From positions 1-19,025 of the forward strand of contig CAKSGG010000062.1 of the NCBI GenBank assembly GCA_934454215.1: a stretch of DNA of 19,025 nt, given 5' to 3'. Positions 1 through 6,695 of this stretch are shown here, piece after piece. The DNA comes from an uncultured Clostridia bacterium (GTDB lineage Bacteria > Bacillota > Clostridia > UBA1381). The stretch's first letter is position 1; each line of letters begins with the position of its first letter. The translations under genes were made by a program, and so were the position numbers. The notes under the pieces are model-generated. The model worked only from the letters and a program-made list of their open reading frames with translations. It was not told where the DNA came from and made no database searches.

Positions 1-1158
1 CCGCCTTGAATAGGCTGACGATTTTTATTGTCTGTTCTGTATTGTCATTTCTCAATCGTCAATCGCCAATTATTCTCCCCAAGATGTAAGAACTATAGAT
101 ATATCCATCATATCTATTACACCGTCACGGTTTAAGTCGTACTTTGCATATGTTGAATTGCTTGTCGGCAACTTATCTGTGCCGAAGTATGCAACTACTG
201 CCGATAGGTCATAAATGTTGATAATTCCGTCTCTGATGATGTCACCTGCAAGGAAATTCTTTCTTGCCTTTGTATCGTCAACAACAGTGATTTCATTTGA
301 CATAACATTGTTCCATACATTCATTGTCTTATCTGCTGTCATTGTTACCGTGTAACGGGCTGTTCTGTAACCTGCTCCCGATACCGTTACTGTATAAATT
401 CTGTTTTGTGTCAATGATGTCTTGATGTTGTATGAACCGTTTGTCTGTGCAACTGTCTTTGTTGTTTCGTCAATGTTTTTATTCTCGTTGCCAAGCTTGT
501 AGGTCAATACCTTTCCTGCAAGGTCGCCGCCCGAAATTGCAACTGTCATATCCTGATAATCAGCCGTCTGCGCAGTAACAGGGTGATTCATAAGAACATT
601 GATTGTAAGTGTGTGGGTAGGTACTGTGATTTTACCGTCGGTTATCTTGTTAGCGTCCTCTTCAATCTTCAATGTACCCTTGCCGTCAGCACCGCCTACA
701 ACAAATTCTGTAACAAGGTTGTCTGATTTTGTTGTAGCTGTTACTCTGCCCTCAGTTGCTCCGAATTTAAATTCACCGTATCCGTTAAATGTAACCGTAC
801 CGATTGTTATATTAGCACCACTGTCGGCAGTACCCTTTTCAAAATCTTTTCCGTCAAAGTGGAACTCATACTTGTCAGCGTCCGGCTGAAGTGTAGTCAG
901 CTTGTCGGCAGCTTTGATTTCGTATGTGATTTTGTCTGCTGTGTCAAGGTTGAACTTAAATTCTGCCGCATTAAGTCTGTTGATGTCTTTGCCGTCACCG
1001 TTTAATACGATATTGTATACTCTTTCGTCAGCAGTAGGTACGAATTTAAGCGCTACTGTATCAGTGCTCTTATCTTCGTCTACAACATATTTGCCGTTTA
1101 CAAATTTTGCTTTGAAACCGTCTTCACAGTAATCCGATACGTCTGTCGAGAACGAACC
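1..1158. repeat. Tandem duplication, conserved 3' segment, copy a
   Basis: This segment (3' flank plus the last ~360 codons of paralogue 1) is nearly identical to 3076-4257. Identity runs to the very first base of the window, so the duplicated unit probably extends further left. Homology ends abruptly around the SGGSFSTDV codons, where the two genes become unrelated. Confidence 0.9.
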
Positions 1159-2832
1159 GCCGCTTATGATTGTTTGTCCTTTTTTATTTACATCATAAAC
1201 TTGGATTTCTCCGTTAAATTCTCCGCCTGTTATTTTAAGTGTACCCTTGTCCATGCTGTCGTTATCATATCCGTTGTATATTGAATTTGGTTTGCCTGTG
1301 AATATACCTCCGGTTATAGTGGCTTCATTCCAGTTCATAATGCACTGCTGAGTATTGTTTTCAAACACACCGCCATTCACTAAAAGTTTTGCCCAGTCAT
1401 CATTTTTAATGGTGTTCAATCCGCCGCTAAACTTACCGCCGTTGATTGTGAGTTCTACATTCGCTGATGTTACACCGCTGTGATTATCAAAAGTTCCACC
1501 ATTCTGATATCCGTTGCCTATTGTACTTGAACCGCCCGATTTGTATGTGTTGTTGTTAACACTGACATTTTCATTTATAGTCATTATACCCCAGTTTTTG
1601 ATAGTGTAACAGGAGTTGCAACCTTTATCTGTTGCGCCAACTTTTCCGTTCTCCAAACTTCTGTCAAAAGAACCGCCGTTTAATGTAGCCACTCCACCCT
1701 CATAATTAACAAATGGAATTCTGCCGTTTGTGATGTTGTCAACTTTAGCGGTTTTGTCTTGAGAACTATCTTCCACTACTAATACGCCATAGTTTTCTAT
1801 TGTGTGTTTACCATCTGTGTTTGTAAGCGTCTTACCATTCAAATCCAATGTTATATTTTGTCCTTTGTCGATTTTAATGCTTTCTGTTACATCATTAGTA
1901 AGCGTTACTGTGGCACCGTCCTGTGCTGCTTTAACAGCGTCTTCAAGAGCGGTGTAAACATTACCGCCGATTCGTGCAACACTTTCTCCGAACACTTTCG
2001 TCATATTCTCATCGCTGAGAGGCATAACAGTTTTGCCGTCAACTTTGATTTCTGCGTTCAGTTTCTTCGAGTTATCAGTATCATCTGTCACAACCTTATA
2101 TTTTTTTACATTGTATAGGCTGTTGCCGCTTGTTGAACCTGTTCCAAATCCTGTTGCTGTTGTCTTTTCTGTGATATTCAATGTGTATTCACCCGGTATC
2201 AGAGAACTGTCGATTTCAATTGCAGCCTTACCCTCTACCGGAACAGATGCTGTAAAATTACAATCCTTAACATCAACAACAGTTGAAACACCATCCTTTT
2301 CTGCATATACTAAAACGCTCTTGCCGGCACTGTTGAATGTACAATTGTTGAACCCTACATTTTCAGCACCATATGTCCATACATTATACGCATCGGGAGA
2401 TTCCTGAATAAATGTACAATCATTAAAAATTTCTTCTTTTGCATATAAAAACGGCTGACCTTTTATTGTACAATTGTCGTATGTAATCTTAGTTGAATGC
2501 TGCAAACCTTGATAGTTAGCATTAGGCCACTCCATTGTCAAATCTGCAAATGCAATTGAAACAGTTTTGGGTGCTCCTTTGAATTGAAGAATATCCTCGC
2601 CGTCCGACGAATCACCCTTAATTTTTGTTCCGTTTACATTGCTGAAGTCTACAGAGCTTACGTCTATTGTACCGCTGATTGTAATTTCATTTACTGTTGT
2701 ATCTGCCAGTGCTGCTACAAGTTCTTCTGTAGTTGAAACAACATTCGTATCATCGGCAAAAGCAGGAAGTGCCATAGTGCTGAGTACCATTGCGGCAGAC
2801 AATACGCTTGCTAAAAGTTTTTTACCTTTCAT
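70..2832 (-). CDS. Secreted beta-helix-type surface protein with C-terminal type I dockerin (paralogue 1)
   Basis: This is a 920-residue secreted protein of unknown precise role. Residues 1-26 form a signal peptide ending in AFA, with DD following. About residues 95-240 and 290-560 look like a right-handed beta-helix, with repeats of the form xITGGxFxG (e.g. 462-470, 485-491, 505-512, 533-540, 555-562) and a TLDLNGKTL rung near 328-336. Residues 595-735 are a beta-rich, cohesin-like region and 738-845 a second beta-sandwich with a GAGYRTARY motif. The last ~58 residues (863-920) are a dockerin with two calcium-loop repeats. I chose the start at 2832 because an AGAAGG ribosome site lies 11 bases upstream and the signal peptide begins there; an in-frame ATG at 2928 would add 32 charged residues before it. 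No catalytic domain is visible. It lies downstream of its paralogue and has its own leader. Its likely role is adhesion, or a dockerin-tagged subunit of a surface complex (inference). Confidence 0.93.
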   Translation of the reverse strand: MKGKKLLASVLSAAMVLSTMALPAFADDTNVVSTTEELVAALADTTVNEITISGTIDVSSVDFSNVNGTKIKGDSSDGEDILQFKGAPKTVSIAFADLTMEWPNANYQGLQHSTKITYDNCTIKGQPFLYAKEEIFNDCTFIQESPDAYNVWTYGAENVGFNNCTFNSAGKSVLVYAEKDGVSTVVDVKDCNFTASVPVEGKAAIEIDSSLIPGEYTLNITEKTTATGFGTGSTSGNSLYNVKKYKVVTDDTDNSKKLNAEIKVDGKTVMPLSDENMTKVFGESVARIGGNVYTALEDAVKAAQDGATVTLTNDVTESIKIDKGQNITLDLNGKTLTNTDGKHTIENYGVLVVEDSSQDKTAKVDNITNGRIPFVNYEGGVATLNGGSFDRSLENGKVGATDKGCNSCYTIKNWGIMTINENVSVNNNTYKSGGSSTIGNGYQNGGTFDNHSGVTSANVELTINGGKFSGGLNTIKNDDWAKLLVNGGVFENNTQQCIMNWNEATITGGIFTGKPNSIYNGYDNDSMDKGTLKITGGEFNGEIQVYDVNKKGQTIISGGSFSTDVSDYCEDGFKAKFVNGKYVVDEDKSTDTVALKFVPTADERVYNIVLNGDGKDINRLNAAEFKFNLDTADKITYEIKAADKLTTLQPDADKYEFHFDGKDFEKGTADSGANITIGTVTFNGYGEFKFGATEGRVTATTKSDNLVTEFVVGGADGKGTLKIEEDANKITDGKITVPTHTLTINVLMNHPVTAQTADYQDMTVAISGGDLAGKVLTYKLGNENKNIDETTKTVAQTNGSYNIKTSLTQNRIYTVTVSGAGYRTARYTVTMTADKTMNVWNNVMSNEITVVDDTKARKNFLAGDIIRDGIINIYDLSAVVAYFGTDKLPTSNSTYAKYDLNRDGVIDMMDISIVLTSWGE

Positions 2833-2958
2833 AATTTTATTATCCTTCTTTCTGAATGATTTTGTGTGTCTTTCAACTTTGCCTTGTGTTCGCCCCTCCT
2901 CCGCAAGCCGATTAAATCTACTGAACACAAATTTTCTAATAAGGGGGTTTTCCCCAAC
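2833..2958 (-). ncRNA. Candidate structured 5' leader RNA of paralogue 1
   Basis: Read on the minus strand, the leader can form a GGGG-AAAA-CCCC hairpin (2943-2955). It can also form an 8-pair stem, TTGTGTTC with GAACACAA (2923-2930 with 2884-2891), enclosing the strictly conserved AGATTTAATCGGCTT and a GGAGGAGGGG run. The same elements occur before paralogue 2 with compensating changes. The purine run resembles a second Shine-Dalgarno sequence about 50 bases upstream of the true one. I recognise no known riboswitch class. Confidence 0.45.
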
Positions 2959-2961
2959 TTA

Positions 2962-2990
2962 TATATAATTATCCGACATCTGTCGGCTAA
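2962..2990 (-). promoter_or_regulatory. Possible promoter with dyad in the spacer, paralogue 1
   Basis: On the minus strand a TTAGCC (2985-2990) and a TATATA (2962-2967) are 17 bases apart. The dyad CCGACA-GA-TGTCGG (2973-2986) sits in the spacer. The -35 element is poor, so this is tentative. Transcription from here would place the GGGGAAAACCCC hairpin at the very 5' end of the mRNA. Confidence 0.35.
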
Positions 2991-3021
2991 TTACCGCATA
3001 TACGAATTTATTATCTTCCTC

Positions 3022-3077
3022 TTTCAAAGGGCATATTACTCTATGTCCCTTGAAACAGGGGCGGAGCAAGCTCCGCC
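3022..3077. repeat. Intergenic inverted repeats between the paralogues
   Basis: There are two adjacent hairpins. One is an imperfect 14-bp inverted repeat (TTTCAAAGGGCATA with TATGTCCCTTGAAA, 3022-3055). The other is a GC-rich palindrome GGCGGAGC-AA-GCTCCGCC (3060-3077). On the minus strand they follow the paralogue 2 stop codon by about 90 bases. No T-tract follows the GC-rich palindrome, so a normal intrinsic terminator is not evident. They could be a processing or mRNA-end structure, or a small dispersed repeat. Confidence 0.55.
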
Positions 3078-4257
3078 GCCTTGAATAGGCTGACGATTTT
3101 TATTGTCTGTTCTGTATTGTCATTTCTCAATCGTCAATCGCCAATTATTCTCTCAAAATCGCCAATTATTCTCCCCAAGATGTAAGAACGATAGATATAT
3201 CCATCATATCTATTACACCGTCACGGTTTAAGTCGTACTTTGCATATGTTGGATTGCTTGTCGGCAACTTATCTGTGCCGAAGTATGCAACTACTGCCGA
3301 TAGGTCATAAATGTTGATAATTCCGTCTCTGATGATGTCACCTGCAAGGAAATTCTTTCTTGCCGTTGTAGTATCAACTACTATGGTGTCGGTATCCATG
3401 ACGTTGTTCCATACATTCATCGTCTTATCTGCCGACATATTAACAGTATAACGAGCTGTTCTGTAACCTGCTCCCGATACCGTTACTGTGTAAATTCTGT
3501 TTTCAGTAAGTTTTTCTGTGATTTCGTATGAGCCGTTTGCAGCCTGCGCAACTGTCTTTGTTGTTTCGTTAATTTCTGCGTCAGCGTCTCCGAGCTTATA
3601 GGTCAATACCTTTCCTGCAAGGTCGCCTCCCGAAATCGCAACTGTCATATCCTGATAATCAGCCGCATTTTTTTCAACAGGGTGATTCATAAGAACATTG
3701 ATTGTAAGTGTGTGAGTAGGTACTGTGATTTTGCCGTCGGTTATCTTGTTAGCATCCTCGCTAATCTTCAATGTACCTTTGCCTGTATCACCTGTTGTAA
3801 CAAATTCTGTAACAAGGTTGTCTGATGCTGTTGTTGCCGTTACTTTACCCTCAGTTGCTTCAAATATAAATGTACCGTAACCGTTAAATGTAACCGTACC
3901 GATTGTTATATCAGCACCGCTGTCGGCATTGTTTATAGCGTCTTTTCCGTCAAAGTAGAATACATACTTGTCAGCATCCGGCTGAAGTGTAGTCAGCTTG
4001 TCGGCAGCTTTGATTTCGTATGTGATTTTGTCTGCTGTGTTAAGGTTGAACTTAAATTCTGCCGCATTAAGTCTGTTGATGTCTTTGCCATCGCCGTTCA
4101 ATACTATGTTATATACATTATCGGCATCGGCACTCTTTTCAAATTTAAGAGCTACTGTATCAGTGCTGTCGTCTTCGTCTACAACATATTTACCGTTTAC
4201 AAATTTTGCCTTAAAACCGTCTTTGCAGTAATCCGATACGTCTGTCGAGAACGAACC
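3076..4257. repeat. Tandem duplication, conserved 3' segment, copy b
   Basis: This is the partner of 1-1158. The flank 3076-3145 matches 1-70, with a 21-base insertion beside the stop codon (tandem TCGCCAATTATTCTC, period 21) in this copy only. Confidence 0.9.
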
Positions 4258-6291
4258 GCCTGAAATCACTGCCGTTGTCTTTGTATCGTTATCCATATGT
4301 TTTTTTGCGTCTGCACAGTTTTCAAGTCCAATCATACCTGTGTAGTCGCCGCCGTCAATTTTGATACTTCCGACAGGATTAGCCTTAGCGTCACCCACTG
4401 CATTATCGGTAATAACAACAGCAAAACCTCTTGCAGTTGCTCCGTTATTATTCTGCTCATAAGAAGGTGTACCCGTTGCCGTTACATTACACTTTGTCAG
4501 CGTAAGGTCACTGTATTTTGCCTCAATACCCGTTTCACCCGAAATTACACAATTTTCAAAAGTAACCTTGTGTTTATCAAAATTGCTGTTGTTTGAAATA
4601 TATACGGCAAGGTTTTGATCTGCTGATGTAGCTGTTATTTCCGAATCCTTAACGCTCATTTCAAAATTACCCGCACTTCCGTTACGGTAAATGCCAACGG
4701 TTTTAGCATTTATAACAGAATTTTCGATAGTGTACTTTTCCGTCCCTGTTGTACCGAATGAAGATACCGCATAGCTGCCCTCAAATTCACCTATAACTGT
4801 GCTGTTTTTCATATTAAGACCTGCTGTAGTACCTATAACAGCGTTACCGCTCGGAACAGTATCTGTACACTTAACGGCTGAATTTTCAACAGTCAGTTCA
4901 CCGTTGGCTGTAAGTGCTCTTGCAAGATTTGCAACCAGAGCGCCCTTTGCGCCGTCTGCTGCGGAATCGGTAAATGTACCGCCGTTTTCAAAGACAACTG
5001 CGTAACGGTCATTGCCGCTCTTATCTTTACCGTTTTCATCTTTCAAAGAATAATCGGAAGTAAGCGTACAGCCGTTCAAATCAAGCGTTACATTTTCATT
5101 GAATTTAATTTGCTCCGCTGTGGTTACATCATTGCAAAGTGTAATTGTACCGCCGTTTTGTACTGCCGCAACCGCATCTGCAAACTTAATAAATTTAGTA
5201 TCAGTATTATCCTTTTTAACAATTGCAGCAATAGTAGTGAATGTCTCTTCTTTGCCGTTTACCGTTGCGCTGACACTGCATTCACCGTTTGTTTTGTGCT
5301 CCTCGCTGTAAGCGTTGCCAATAGATGTGATTTCATCTTTAATTTCCTTCGTTGTACCCTGTAAATCAGTAAGCATAACGCTTTCTACATCAGTCTTACA
5401 GTTGTCGATTAATGTCACATGACCGGAATTAGTTAAATATGTACCTGCAAGTCCGCCTATTTCAGTCATATCCTTAGAATCGGTTGGGTTCGTCAATGCC
5501 AGACTTCCTCTGTATGTACAATTTATCATTTTATTTCCATAATGAAGTATGCCTGTTATTCCGCCTATATCGCATGTAGAACCTGAAACATTTATTGCAA
5601 CGTCACAATCCTTTATTGTCTGATTTCCCTCGCCCATAAAGCCGATAAGACCGCCGATATATGTTCTGTAATTCTCGCTATTTGCTTTTACATAGCTTCC
5701 TTCATTACCATAAACATCTACGTTTGTCAAATTAGCATATCCGTTTTTGCCGAATGCTCCGCCGACATATGCATAGCCGTCGACTTGAATTAATCCTTGT
5801 ACTGTAATATTGCTGTATTTTGATGTATAAGGTGTTCCCGCAACAGCACCAACATCCAAATATCCGCTTACAGAGGCATTTTCAAGCGTAAAATCCTTTA
5901 TCTCTCCGACTGTAGTGAATCCGAAAAGTCCCACATCGCTGCCCCAGCCGGTTATTGAAAGATTTTTGATAGTATTGCCATTTCCGTCAAATGTGCCTTT
6001 AAAATTTGAACCTGATTTTCCTATCGGAGTCCATTCTATTCCCTCTAAATCAATATCGTTACCAAGTTTTATTATTTTCTTCTCAAAGCTTGTTCCCCCG
6101 TTTACAAGAGAAGCCAAGCCTGCCAAATCTTCGGCTGTACTCAATGTATATTCGCTCGCAGTACTGTCGCTATACCACTCGATATTCGCACGATCTGCCC
6201 AGTTTGTATCATCGGCAAAAACAGGAAATGCCATAGTGCCGAGTACCATTGCGGCAGATATAATACCTGCCAAAATCTTTTTACCTTTCAT
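3166..6291 (-). CDS. Secreted GLUG/beta-helix surface protein with C-terminal type I dockerin (paralogue 2)
   Basis: This is a 1041-residue secreted protein with a signal peptide at 1-26 (ending VFA). Residues ~85-290 carry GLUG-type repeats (FDGNGNTIKNL, then VGLFGF, VGAVAG, VGGAFG, IGGLIG, IGGITG and IGGLAG spaced about 25-35 residues apart). Residues ~370-675 form a beta-helix-like region with TLDLNGCTL. From about residue 676 to the end it is nearly identical to the C-terminal module of the neighbouring paralogue: SGGSF motif, cohesin-like region, GAGYRTARY sandwich and two-repeat dockerin. The start has an AGAGGG ribosome site. GLUG repeats are known from bacterial surface and adhesin-like proteins; no enzyme active site is visible. 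The gene follows the 81-residue membrane protein gene and has the same structured leader as its paralogue. Its function is unknown; a dockerin-tagged adhesin or matrix-binding subunit is an inference. Confidence 0.93.
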   Translation of the reverse strand: MKGKKILAGIISAAMVLGTMAFPVFADDTNWADRANIEWYSDSTASEYTLSTAEDLAGLASLVNGGTSFEKKIIKLGNDIDLEGIEWTPIGKSGSNFKGTFDGNGNTIKNLSITGWGSDVGLFGFTTVGEIKDFTLENASVSGYLDVGAVAGTPYTSKYSNITVQGLIQVDGYAYVGGAFGKNGYANLTNVDVYGNEGSYVKANSENYRTYIGGLIGFMGEGNQTIKDCDVAINVSGSTCDIGGITGILHYGNKMINCTYRGSLALTNPTDSKDMTEIGGLAGTYLTNSGHVTLIDNCKTDVESVMLTDLQGTTKEIKDEITSIGNAYSEEHKTNGECSVSATVNGKEETFTTIAAIVKKDNTDTKFIKFADAVAAVQNGGTITLCNDVTTAEQIKFNENVTLDLNGCTLTSDYSLKDENGKDKSGNDRYAVVFENGGTFTDSAADGAKGALVANLARALTANGELTVENSAVKCTDTVPSGNAVIGTTAGLNMKNSTVIGEFEGSYAVSSFGTTGTEKYTIENSVINAKTVGIYRNGSAGNFEMSVKDSEITATSADQNLAVYISNNSNFDKHKVTFENCVISGETGIEAKYSDLTLTKCNVTATGTPSYEQNNNGATARGFAVVITDNAVGDAKANPVGSIKIDGGDYTGMIGLENCADAKKHMDNDTKTTAVISGGSFSTDVSDYCKDGFKAKFVNGKYVVDEDDSTDTVALKFEKSADADNVYNIVLNGDGKDINRLNAAEFKFNLNTADKITYEIKAADKLTTLQPDADKYVFYFDGKDAINNADSGADITIGTVTFNGYGTFIFEATEGKVTATTASDNLVTEFVTTGDTGKGTLKISEDANKITDGKITVPTHTLTINVLMNHPVEKNAADYQDMTVAISGGDLAGKVLTYKLGDADAEINETTKTVAQAANGSYEITEKLTENRIYTVTVSGAGYRTARYTVNMSADKTMNVWNNVMDTDTIVVDTTTARKNFLAGDIIRDGIINIYDLSAVVAYFGTDKLPTSNPTYAKYDLNRDGVIDMMDISIVLTSWGE

Positions 6292-6417
6292 AAATTTATT
6301 ATCCCTCTTTCTAAAAATTTTGCGTGCCGTTCAATTTTGCTTTATACTCAACCCTCCTATGTAAGCCGATTAAATCTAATAAACACAAATTTTCCAATTA
6401 AGGAGTTATACTCCAAC
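6292..6417 (-). ncRNA. Candidate structured 5' leader RNA of paralogue 2
   Basis: This is the counterpart of the paralogue 1 leader. The short hairpin is GGAG(T)-ATA-(A)CTCC (6402-6414). The long stem pairs 6380-6389 with 6341-6350 in ten pairs, four of them G-U when read as minus-strand RNA. The enclosed AGATTTAATCGGCTT and AGGAGGG are conserved. Confidence 0.45.
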
Positions 6418-6420
6418 TGA

Positions 6421-6449
6421 TATATAATTATCCGACAACTGCCGGCTAA
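6421..6449 (-). promoter_or_regulatory. Possible promoter with dyad in the spacer, paralogue 2
   Basis: The layout matches that before paralogue 1: TTAGCC (6444-6449), 17 bases, TATATA (6421-6426), with the dyad CCGGCA-GT-TGTCGG (6432-6445) in the spacer. It overlaps the stop codon of the upstream membrane-protein gene. Read-through from that operon is the alternative, as no terminator separates them. Confidence 0.35.
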
Positions 6450-6695
6450 TTATCTCATACGCTTTACAATATATTTCCCCAAAATCGGAATCTGTGATAT
6501 GTAAAGTTTTTTCAGCTCCCGTTTCCAATAACGGTATTCGCTTTCGTTATAGGCACGGTGCATTTCCGCCTTTATATATCTTCTGTTCTCCAAAAACGGA
6601 CGAACGATATTCACATAAAACGCAGCAATACATAATATAACAAACGGAGCTGTTAAAATGCTGTATAAAAATATTTCGTTTTCACTTTGTTCCAT
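6450..6695 (-). CDS. Small single-span membrane protein, unknown function
   Basis: The 81-residue product has one hydrophobic segment (about residues 10-32), followed by a basic, Tyr/Arg/Lys-rich C-terminal half that would be cytoplasmic by the positive-inside rule. I recognise no family. Its ATG overlaps the stop codon of the SLH protein gene by one base (TAATG) and has no clear ribosome site, which suggests translation by re-initiation. That coupling is the main evidence that it is a real gene and works with the SLH protein. Its stop codon runs into the shared leader of the next gene. Confidence 0.7.
   Translation of the reverse strand: MEQSENEIFLYSILTAPFVILCIAAFYVNIVRPFLENRRYIKAEMHRAYNESEYRYWKRELKKLYISQIPILGKYIVKRMR

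Larger units (their letters stand above)
2746..2997. repeat. Tandem duplication, conserved 5' segment (leader plus signal peptide), copy a
   Basis: This segment holds the 5' leader and signal-peptide codons of paralogue 1 and aligns along its length with 6206-6457. The coding part (residues 1-28) is almost identical; the leader has more substitutions, many of them preserving hairpins. Confidence 0.85.
6206..6457. repeat. Tandem duplication, conserved 5' segment (leader plus signal peptide), copy b
   Basis: This is the partner of 2746-2997. Its upstream edge touches the last codons of the 81-residue membrane protein gene, whose stop codon (6450-6452) overlaps the shared TAATTAGCC sequence. 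This suggests that one breakpoint of the duplication lay there. Confidence 0.85.

Noticed and set aside
2833..2928. N-terminal extension of paralogue 1 from an ATG at 2928
   Set aside because: It would put 32 charged residues before a clear signal peptide, uses part of the conserved leader, and paralogue 2 has no equivalent. The AGAAGG site fits the start at 2832.
2833..2990. Known riboswitch, e.g. cyclic di-GMP class I or II
   Set aside because: The conserved cores of these classes are not present, despite the nearby diguanylate cyclase gene.
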